Shown here: piece by piece, positions 1 to 5,248 of the stretch
Position numbering within the stretch: the first letter of the stretch is position 1
How the letters are laid out: every line of letters begins with the position of its first letter
Source: an uncultured Lachnospiraceae bacterium
Lineage (GTDB): Bacteria > Bacillota > Clostridia > Lachnospirales > Lachnospiraceae
Direction of reading: 5' to 3'
Length of the DNA: 6,026 bases
Assembly: GCA_947305345.1 (NCBI GenBank)
Contig: CAMZDH010000040.1
Coordinates: 1-6,026, forward strand
Notes under the pieces: generated by a model
The model's input: only the letters and a program-made list of their open reading frames with translations
What the model was told of the DNA's origin: nothing
The model's database searches: none
Position numbers and translations under genes: made by a program

Positions 1-1
1 A

Positions 2-406
2 GCGAAGTTCATTACCGTTCACGTCGAGGCCTGCAAAGACATCGGCGAGACTCTGGATTACATCCGTTCGTTCGGCGTCACCGCCTCGCTTTCCGTCAAG
101 CCGAAAACACCGGTCGAAGCGGTCTTTCCGTACCTTGAAAAATGCGGTATGATCCTGATCATGTCCGTGGAACCGGGCTTCGGCGGCCAGGCTTTCATGC
201 CCGAAGCACTCGACAAGATCCGCCTGCTTCGGCAGGAGATCGACCGCCGGAAATTGAACGTCGACATCGAGGTGGACGGCGGCATCAACATGGAGACTGT
301 CGTGCTTTGCAAAAACGCGGGCGCGAACGTCTTCGTCAGCGGCTCGTCCCTCTTTAAGGGCGACCTCGTCGAAAACACGGCGAAGATGCGCGCACTTCTC
401 AACTGA
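2..406 (+). CDS. rpe: Ribulose-phosphate 3-epimerase, C-terminal part (5' end outside window)
   Basis: This is the C-terminal 134 residues of a (beta/alpha)8-barrel enzyme that interconverts D-ribulose 5-phosphate and D-xylulose 5-phosphate in the cytoplasmic pentose phosphate pathway. The frame is open from base 2, so the start lies upstream of the window. Visible family motifs, in order, are ITVHVEA, SVKPKTPVEAV (the usual N-P-x-T-P position), ILIMSVEPGFGGQ with the phosphate-binding loop, EVDGGIN containing the conserved catalytic Asp, and SGSSLF near the end. A full protein is about 215-225 residues, so roughly 85 are missing. In Bacillota rpe often follows the GTPase gene rsgA and the prpC/prkC phosphatase-kinase pair, but that region is not visible. 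The TGA stop at 404-406 is followed one base later by the next start, so the two genes are probably co-transcribed and translationally coupled. Confidence 0.97.
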   Translation, partial: AKFITVHVEACKDIGETLDYIRSFGVTASLSVKPKTPVEAVFPYLEKCGMILIMSVEPGFGGQAFMPEALDKIRLLRQEIDRRKLNVDIEVDGGINMETVVLCKNAGANVFVSGSSLFKGDLVENTAKMRALLN

Positions 407-407
407 A

Positions 408-1403
408 ATGAAAAACGCCCTTGTCAAACGCATTCTATTGATCCTTGCGGCGCTGATCGTCATCGCGGCGGCTTCCGGCTGCCGCGTTTCGGTATCGTGG
501 CTGACGCGTGAGCACAAGGCGCTGACACAGGGGAGCCGGTACCTGACGGAATCGGAGATCCGGGTCATCGCACTCGAATACAAAGCGCGGTTCGAGCGCT
601 ATTATAAGGGCCTTCTTTCGGAAACCTTCTGGTCGCGGGAGGTCTGGGAGGGCGTCACCTGCGAAGATTTCATCAAGGACCATTACATTTTGGAGGAAGC
701 GCGCGCTCTCCTTTATCTCAACGCGCGTGCCGAGGAAGAGGGGCTGATCCTCACGGACGCGAGGAAGGAAGCGATCCACGCGCTTTCGTCCGCCTTTTAT
801 TCGGAACTGTCCGAAGACGAGCGCGCTTATCTTAACTGCAGCGCTTCGACGGTCGAAAGGGTGCTGCTTCTGTATGAGACCGCGGCGGAGGAGATCGAAA
901 AGCTCGCGGAAGGCAAGCACCTCGAAGTGAGCGACGAAGAGTCCCGCGTGATCGACATATCGGTCCTGCACGTCAAAGACGTAGAAACCGCGTCGCTTCT
1001 TCGGGAACGCGTGCTGAAGGGCGAAAACTTCGCGGCGGTGGCCCGGGCGAACACCCTGGACGCAAAGATCCAGTATTCCGTGTCGCGGGAAGACCTTCTG
1101 CCGGAGATCGCGGACGCGCTGTTTTCCCTGAAGGAAAGCGAGATATCCGAAGTGATGCCGATCGCGGGCGAATATTACGTTTTCCGCCTCGACAGCGACT
1201 ACAACGTTCTCCTTTCCTCGGCCGGCAAACGCAACCTCCTCGCGGCCAGGCGTTATGAAAACTGGGAACCGCTTTACAAAGAATACCTTCAGGATCATCC
1301 CGAAAAACTCAATATGTCCTTCTGGAACGCATTGAAACTTGACCTTTCCGGAGATTTTACGGATCATCGTCTGTTCGAACGGCTTTCCGGCACATCTTTG
1401 TAA
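408..1403 (+). CDS. Lipoprotein of the SurA/PrsA type with a degenerate parvulin PPIase domain
   Basis: This 331-residue exported lipoprotein begins with a basic n-region, a hydrophobic stretch (residues 8-23) and a lipobox ASGC with the lipidated Cys at 25. Residues about 45-175 are helical and resemble the SurA_N/PrsA chaperone region. Residues about 183-263 resemble a PpiC parvulin domain: VKDVETA, the helix ending in VLKGENFAAVA, ALFSLKESEISEVM and a final beta strand EYYVFRL. Parvulins catalyse prolyl isomerisation and help secreted proteins fold outside the membrane. Here the usual N-terminal SHIL reads SVLHV, the GGDLG loop is missing, and the terminal GYHII reads EYYVF, so catalysis is doubtful and a chaperone role is more likely (inference). 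The ATG lies one base after the rpe stop with no evident Shine-Dalgarno sequence, so translation probably depends on reinitiation. Function as a chaperone is moderately supported; the exact client is unknown. Confidence 0.8.
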   Translation: MKNALVKRILLILAALIVIAAASGCRVSVSWLTREHKALTQGSRYLTESEIRVIALEYKARFERYYKGLLSETFWSREVWEGVTCEDFIKDHYILEEARALLYLNARAEEEGLILTDARKEAIHALSSAFYSELSEDERAYLNCSASTVERVLLLYETAAEEIEKLAEGKHLEVSDEESRVIDISVLHVKDVETASLLRERVLKGENFAAVARANTLDAKIQYSVSREDLLPEIADALFSLKESEISEVMPIAGEYYVFRLDSDYNVLLSSAGKRNLLAARRYENWEPLYKEYLQDHPEKLNMSFWNALKLDLSGDFTDHRLFERLSGTSL

Positions 1404-1440
1404 AAAATCGTAAAAAATCATTAAAAAATGCTTGTTTTTT
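1402..1440 (+). promoter_or_regulatory. Phased A-tracts, probable curved DNA / UP-element-like region
   Basis: Runs of six A occur at 1402-1407, 1412-1417 and 1423-1428, followed by six T at 1435-1440, so the tract centres fall 10, 11 and 12 bp apart. A-tracts spaced at about one helical turn are known to bend DNA. If transcription starts near 1467, the first three lie near -65 to -60, -55 to -50 and -44 to -39. The latter two match the distal and proximal UP-element sites bound by the RNA polymerase alpha C-terminal domain. The first run overlaps the stop codon of the preceding gene. The region is strikingly AT-rich for this GC-rich window. Confidence 0.5.
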
Positions 1441-1460
1441 CCGTAATCGCTCTGTAAAAT
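1432..1460 (+). promoter_or_regulatory. Sigma-A/sigma-70-like promoter for comEA and the downstream operon
   Basis: A candidate -35 TTGTTT (1432-1437) and -10 TAAAAT (1455-1460) are separated by exactly 17 bp. The -10 matches TATAAT at five of six positions; the -35 matches TTGACA only in its TTG, which the upstream A-tracts could compensate. Transcription would start near 1467 and leave a leader of about 28 bases before the comEA ATG. It sits in the largest gap of the window, where a new transcription unit would be expected. No operator dyad is apparent. Confidence 0.5.
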
Positions 1461-1494
1461 ATGAAATAGTAAGCGGTTTCCGGAAAAACAGTTT

Positions 1495-2070
1495 ATGAAT
1501 GCAACAAAACGCCGGTGGATGCTGTTTGCCGGTCTGGTCCTGCTCGTCGTTCTGATCTCAGTGCTCGGCAGGATCTTCAGCTGCGGCGACGGCGCCGAGC
1601 CTTCTTTTTCGCGCGCGGTCACGGAAGAGGAAATCTCCGCGTCCGAAGAGACCGCGGCAGCGCGGCTGATCTATGTGTACCTGACCGGTGCCGTCCGGTC
1701 ACCGGGTCTCTACGCGCTTTCGGAAGGCAGCCGTCTTTATGAGCTTTTGGAACAGGCGGGCGGGTTTTCAGAAGACGCGGACCGTGACGCGGTGAACCTT
1801 GCGATCCCGGTTTCGGACGGGCAGCATATCCGCGTTCCAAGGATCGGCGAAACCGTGGAAAACGCGGAAGCGTCTGACGAAACGGTCAACGTGAATACCG
1901 CGGACAGGGCACGTCTCATGACGCTGCCGGGTATCGGGGAAGCCAAGGCGGACGCGATCATCGCGTACCGCAGGGCGCATGGCGCGTTTCAGGCCGTGGA
2001 AGACCTCCTGCAGGTCTCCGGGATCGGCGAAGCGATCTTGTCGCGGATCCGCGGCAGGATCAGGATTTAG
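1495..2070 (+). CDS. comEA: ComEA: membrane-anchored DNA-uptake receptor
   Basis: This 191-residue protein has the standard Gram-positive ComEA layout. An N-terminal signal anchor (about residues 8-25, after the basic KRRW) is followed by an acidic linker. An SLBB domain spans about 58-117 (VYLTGAVRSPGLYAL, ELLEQAGGF). A C-terminal helix-hairpin-helix domain spans about 131-191, with NVNTA, the hairpin LPGIGEAKADAII and the second hairpin VSGIGEAILSRI. ComEA binds double-stranded DNA on the outer face of the membrane and passes it to the ComEC channel during natural transformation. Cys30 is not in a convincing lipobox, so a transmembrane anchor is preferred. The ATG at 1495 has only a weak ribosome site (GGAAAA, 1482-1487). 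The next Met, at residue 9, would lose the basic anchor flank. The response-regulator gene starts 8 bp after the stop. In many Bacillota comEA is directly followed by comEC; here three other genes intervene. Confidence 0.93.
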   Translation: MNATKRRWMLFAGLVLLVVLISVLGRIFSCGDGAEPSFSRAVTEEEISASEETAAARLIYVYLTGAVRSPGLYALSEGSRLYELLEQAGGFSEDADRDAVNLAIPVSDGQHIRVPRIGETVENAEASDETVNVNTADRARLMTLPGIGEAKADAIIAYRRAHGAFQAVEDLLQVSGIGEAILSRIRGRIRI

Positions 2071-2073
2071 GGG
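2069..2073 (+). promoter_or_regulatory. Ribosome binding site of the response regulator
   Basis: AGGGG overlaps the last two bases of the comEA stop codon and lies five bases before the ATG at 2079. It supports that start and suggests translational coupling with comEA. Confidence 0.55.
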
Positions 2074-2078
2074 TAGAT

Positions 2079-2783
2079 ATGACAAAGATTCTGGTAGTGG
2101 ACGATGAAAAGATGATCGTGAAGGGGATCCGTTTTTCCCTTCTTCAGGAAGGCTGGGAGGTCGACGAAGCCTTTGACGGCGAAGAAGGGCTCGAGAAAGC
2201 CCGGAAGACCGAATACGACATGGTGCTTTTAGACATCATGCTCCCGAAGATGAGCGGACTCGAGGTCTGCCAGCAGGTGCGCGAATTCTCCCGCATGCCG
2301 ATCATCATGCTGACCGCGAAGGGCGATGACATGGACAAGATCCTCGGCCTGGAATACGGCGCGGACGACTACATCACCAAGCCCTTCAACATTCTGGAAG
2401 TCAAAGCCCGCATGAAGGCGATCATGCGGCGGAACCGCTTCATCGAGGAGAAGGATAAGGGCGCGTCGGACGGTCTGGTCCGCGTACAGGATCTGGTGCT
2501 CAATACGGAAAACGAGACGGTTTACGCCGGCGGGCGCGAGGTCAAGGTCACGGCGAAGGAATTCGACGTCCTGCACCTCCTTGTCACGCATCCGAACAAG
2601 GTATACAGCCGCGAAAAGCTGCTGGAGCTCATTTGGGGCGCGGATTATCCGGGCGACGCGAGGACCGTCGACGTGCACGTCCGCCGGCTCCGCGAAAAGA
2701 TCGAGGACAATCCCAGCATTCCGAAATACGTTCAGACCAAATGGGGCGTAGGATACTATTGCAAGGATGAAAAAGCTGTTTAA
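2079..2783 (+). CDS. OmpR/PhoB-family two-component response regulator
   Basis: This 234-residue cytoplasmic transcription factor is activated by phosphotransfer from the adjacent kinase. The receiver domain (about residues 3-118) has the acidic pair Asp8/Asp9, the phospho-acceptor Asp52 in LLDIMLP, the switch Thr79 in IIMLTAK and Lys101 in TKPF. After a charged linker (about 119-130), a winged-helix DNA-binding domain (about 133-230) shows LVLNTENETVYAGGREV, LTAKEFDVLHLLV-type helices, VYSREKLLELIWG, the recognition-helix region ARTVDVHVRRLREKIED and the wing KWGVGYYC. All phosphorylation residues are present, so it should be functional. It resembles PhoP/WalR/MtrA-type regulators, but I cannot assign one orthologue. 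Its targets are unknown. Its position after comEA and before its kinase, a GerMN lipoprotein and a comEC-like gene suggests envelope or DNA-uptake control (inference). Confidence 0.95.
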   Translation: MTKILVVDDEKMIVKGIRFSLLQEGWEVDEAFDGEEGLEKARKTEYDMVLLDIMLPKMSGLEVCQQVREFSRMPIIMLTAKGDDMDKILGLEYGADDYITKPFNILEVKARMKAIMRRNRFIEEKDKGASDGLVRVQDLVLNTENETVYAGGREVKVTAKEFDVLHLLVTHPNKVYSREKLLELIWGADYPGDARTVDVHVRRLREKIEDNPSIPKYVQTKWGVGYYCKDEKAV

Positions 2784-4203
2784 TTCCCTGAGGTTTCAGA
2801 TCGCGCTCAGCATTTTACTGACGGGCATTGTGGCGATACTCCTTCTGCACGTCATCGTGGTCAACACCTATCAGAACAATCTCATCAACCAGCGGACCAT
2901 CGACATCCATCAGCGCTGTACGGTCATCGCGAATACGCTCGGGGAGCGGGAGAGCATCCAGAGCGCGCTGACGGCCGAGACGAACGATGTCATGAACTGG
3001 TACTCCGAGGCGTACGGCGGGCGTTTCCTCGTCGTCGACGCCAATTACCGCATTTTACTGGATACTTATTCGGCCGACGTCGGGAAGAACTGCATTTCCG
3101 ACGCCGTTTTTTCCGCGTTTCTGGGGAAGGAATACCAGTATTACAACGCGGCGACAGGCTTTTTGGAATTCGTCCTGCCGGTGACGAACCTGGGGACGGA
3201 CGGAAAGCAGATCACCGCCGCACTGATCTGTTCCTCCGATACCGGCTGGATCCGGACGAGCCTTAGGAAGGTCGAGCAGGCGATGCTGTTCGTTGAGGGG
3301 ATCCTCCTCGTCATCTTCACCGTCGCTTCGATCTACGTTTCCTACCTCATGACGCGGCCGGTCAAGAAGGTGTCCTACGAACTTGAAAAGGTCAAGGTCG
3401 GACACTTTGATCAAAGACTTTCAGAGCTCCGTTCCTACAATGAGATCAACGAGATCACGGACGCGGCCTCGCACATCATTGACAGTTATCAGAGAATGGA
3501 GCGTTCCCAGGAGGAATTCGTCTCCAACGTTTCGCACGAGCTTCGGACGCCGATGACGTCGATCCGCGTGCTGGCAGATTCGCTGATCGGTCAGAAGAAC
3601 ATCGACGAAAGCGTTTATCAGGAGTTTTTAAGCGACATTTCGGTCGAAGTGGACCGCGAGACCCACATCATCGACGACCTTCTGTCGATGTCGCGGCTCG
3701 GGAACGCTTCGGAAAGCATGAACATTTCGACGGTCAAGATCAACGACTTCGTCATGGACATCCTGAAAACGGTCCGGCCCATCGCGGAAAAGCGGAACAT
3801 CGAGCTCGTCTACGAGTCCTTCCGGAACGTGACGGCCGACATCGACGCGGTCAAACTCAGCCAGGCCTTCTCGAACCTGATCGAAAACGGCGTCAAATAC
3901 AATGAGGACGGCGGATACGTCAAGGTCTCGCTGGACGCGGACCACGAGTATTTCTACCTGCGGGTCGCGGACAACGGCGTCGGCATCCCAGAGGACGCGC
4001 TGCCGCACATTTTCAACCGGTTTTACAGGGTCGACAAGGCCAGGAGCCGCGAGACCGGCGGCACCGGACTCGGGCTTTCGATCACGAAGCAGATCATTCT
4101 GCTCCATCACGGCGTGATCAAGGCGGAGAGCAAGGTGAACGAAGGCACGACCTTTACGGTCCGCATTCCGTTAAAGCACACCTCGCCGGAAGGAGGAGAC
4201 TGA
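2767..4203 (+). CDS. Membrane sensor histidine kinase, partner of the adjacent regulator
   Basis: This 478-residue kinase has TM1 (about 10-32), an extracytoplasmic sensor region of about 138 residues, TM2 (about 172-196), a HAMP linker (about 196-248) and a full kinase core. The H-box FVSNVSHELRTPMTSI carries the phosphorylated His257. The ATP-binding domain shows the N-box with Asn370 and Asn374, the G1 box DNGVGIPED (402-410), the F-box IFNRFYRVD (415-423) and the G2 box GGTGLGLSI (431-439). The sensor region contains RFLVVDANYRILLDT, an ALICS-like strand and FVLPVTN, a pattern like the extracellular PAS/Cache fold of WalK- and PhoR-type kinases. The ligand is unknown. The ATG lies inside the end of the regulator gene (17-bp overlap), and AAGG touches the ATG directly, so the usual Shine-Dalgarno spacing is lacking and translational coupling is likely. 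No in-frame alternative Met lies before TM1. No cytoplasmic PAS domain is seen between HAMP and the H-box. Confidence 0.95.
   Translation: MKKLFNSLRFQIALSILLTGIVAILLLHVIVVNTYQNNLINQRTIDIHQRCTVIANTLGERESIQSALTAETNDVMNWYSEAYGGRFLVVDANYRILLDTYSADVGKNCISDAVFSAFLGKEYQYYNAATGFLEFVLPVTNLGTDGKQITAALICSSDTGWIRTSLRKVEQAMLFVEGILLVIFTVASIYVSYLMTRPVKKVSYELEKVKVGHFDQRLSELRSYNEINEITDAASHIIDSYQRMERSQEEFVSNVSHELRTPMTSIRVLADSLIGQKNIDESVYQEFLSDISVEVDRETHIIDDLLSMSRLGNASESMNISTVKINDFVMDILKTVRPIAEKRNIELVYESFRNVTADIDAVKLSQAFSNLIENGVKYNEDGGYVKVSLDADHEYFYLRVADNGVGIPEDALPHIFNRFYRVDKARSRETGGTGLGLSITKQIILLHHGVIKAESKVNEGTTFTVRIPLKHTSPEGGD
4191..4198 (+). promoter_or_regulatory. Strong ribosome binding site of the GerMN lipoprotein
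   Basis: AGGAGGAG is a near-perfect Shine-Dalgarno sequence six bases before the ATG at 4205, located within the last codons of the kinase gene. It fixes the start codon and is clearly the best ribosome site in the window, suggesting the lipoprotein is made in excess over the kinase. Confidence 0.85.
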
Positions 4204-4204
4204 C

Positions 4205-5197
4205 ATGAAACGACGCTTTCAGGTGCTGATCGCCTTGCTTCTATCGGCGCTGCTTTTCGGCTGCGTCGCGGCCTGCGGAGTGACAAACGCACCGGACGCG
4301 CAGCAAAAGGACGGGTTTTACCTGTATTTCCGCGACGCGACGAGCCGGGAGCTCCATCCCGTCGAAGCGGTCCTCGACAATACGCTGTCCTTTGACACGC
4401 GGCTTTCCTCGGTCTGGCTGTCGCTCATAGGCGGCGGAGACCGTTCGGATTACACGAGCCCGGTGCCGCAGGGGCTTTCGATCAAGAATTACGCATTGAA
4501 CGAGCAGAACCTGATCTTCAACTTTTCTGCGGCCTACGGAACGCTTTCCGTACAGCAGGAGGTGCTGCTCAGGGCTTCTCTCGTTAAGACGTTTACGCAG
4601 TTTCCCGAGGTCTCGACGGTCGAGATCCGTGTCGAGGATCAGCCGCTTTCGAGGGCTGACGGCAGTTACGTCGGACCTGAAAAGGCCGCGGATTTCGTCG
4701 ACCTTCTGGGCTCCGGCCTCAATGCGTACGCGGAAGCGTCCGTGACGTTCTATTATACGAACGAGCCCGGCGACTGCCTGATCCCCCTTGAAGAAGAGGT
4801 CCGTTACAGCAACGCGGTGCCGCTCGAGCAGGCGATCGTCGAAAAGCTGATCTCAGGGCCGTCCGCGGAAGGATATTACAGGACGCTGCCGGCGGAACTC
4901 AACCTCCTGTCGGTCTCGACGCGGGGCGGCGTCTGCTACGTCAATTTCGACAGCGCGATCCTGAAGGAACTCGTGGTCTCAAAGCCGGAGATCGCCGTTT
5001 ATTCGATCGTGAACACGCTTTCCGGCATCAACGGGATCAGCGCGGTCCAGATCTCCGTCAACGGGTCGACGAACGTCTCCGTCATGGAGCAGGTCGATCT
5101 TTCCAAACCCCTTTACCGGACTTCCGATTACGATGAGCCTGAAAAGGAAACGCTTCAGGAGACCGGCACAGAAGAAACGTCTTCGGAATCCGAATGA
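4205..5197 (+). CDS. Lipoprotein with two tandem GerMN domains
   Basis: This 330-residue exported lipoprotein starts with MKRR, a hydrophobic stretch (about 6-19) and two possible lipidation sites: LFGC (Cys20) and VAAC (Cys24). VAAC fits the lipobox better. Two GerMN-like units follow. The first (about 37-150) has NLIFNFSAAYGTL, then LLRASLVKTFTQFPEVSTVEIRVEDQPL. The second (about 178-298) has VPLEQAIVEKLISGPS, VCYVNFDSAIL and SIVNTLSGINGISAVQISVNG. The C-terminal 25 or so residues are acidic and Glu/Ser/Thr-rich, probably disordered. GerMN domains occur in GerM of Bacillus subtilis, a two-domain lipoprotein of sporulation, and in actinobacterial LpqB, the partner lipoprotein of the MtrAB two-component system. 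Its ATG is one base after the kinase stop, so it is tightly linked to the two-component genes. A role as extracytoplasmic modulator of the kinase is the favoured inference; a spore-envelope role is the alternative. Confidence 0.88.
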   Translation: MKRRFQVLIALLLSALLFGCVAACGVTNAPDAQQKDGFYLYFRDATSRELHPVEAVLDNTLSFDTRLSSVWLSLIGGGDRSDYTSPVPQGLSIKNYALNEQNLIFNFSAAYGTLSVQQEVLLRASLVKTFTQFPEVSTVEIRVEDQPLSRADGSYVGPEKAADFVDLLGSGLNAYAEASVTFYYTNEPGDCLIPLEEEVRYSNAVPLEQAIVEKLISGPSAEGYYRTLPAELNLLSVSTRGGVCYVNFDSAILKELVVSKPEIAVYSIVNTLSGINGISAVQISVNGSTNVSVMEQVDLSKPLYRTSDYDEPEKETLQETGTEETSSESE

Positions 5198-5235
5198 CGC
5201 CCGCGCAGGCGCGCATTTTCCCAAAAATACAACTG

Positions 5236-5242
5236 AAAAGGA
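5236..5242 (+). promoter_or_regulatory. Ribosome binding site of the ComEC-like gene
   Basis: AAAAGGA lies six bases before the ATG at 5249, in the 51-bp gap after the GerMN gene. It supports the chosen start, which places a basic residue pair and a hydrophobic helix at the N-terminus. Confidence 0.65.
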
Positions 5243-5248
5243 ACGCAT

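Noticed and set aside
1423..1440. A6-TGCTTG-T6 dyad after the parvulin lipoprotein as an intrinsic terminator
   Set aside because: The stem would contain only A-T pairs and no GC core. The same bases are better explained as phased A-tracts and the -35 region.
435..1622. Long antisense open frame of 395 codons opposite the parvulin lipoprotein, the promoter gap and the start of comEA
   Set aside because: It is rich in Arg, Phe and Val with no recognisable domain, crosses an AT-rich promoter gap, and opposes two well-supported genes. Such frames are expected in GC-rich DNA with strong codon bias.
2810..3060. The 11-base string GCATTTTACTG occurs at 2810-2820 and 3050-3060 in the kinase gene
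   Set aside because: Both copies encode similar hydrophobic residues (SILLT and RILLD) in the same frame, with no flanking similarity. Coincidence is the simplest explanation.
3628..4110. Antisense open frame opposite the kinase catalytic domain
   Set aside because: The plus strand encodes unmistakable histidine-kinase boxes here, and the antisense product (Val, Asp and Arg-rich) shows no family pattern.
5198..5219. Possible terminator after the GerMN gene: GC-rich short stems (CGCC/GGCG or CGCG/CGCG) followed by ATTTT
   Set aside because: The stem is only four base pairs with alternative registers and the T run is only four long. This is too weak to call a terminator, and a ribosome site for the next gene follows at once.
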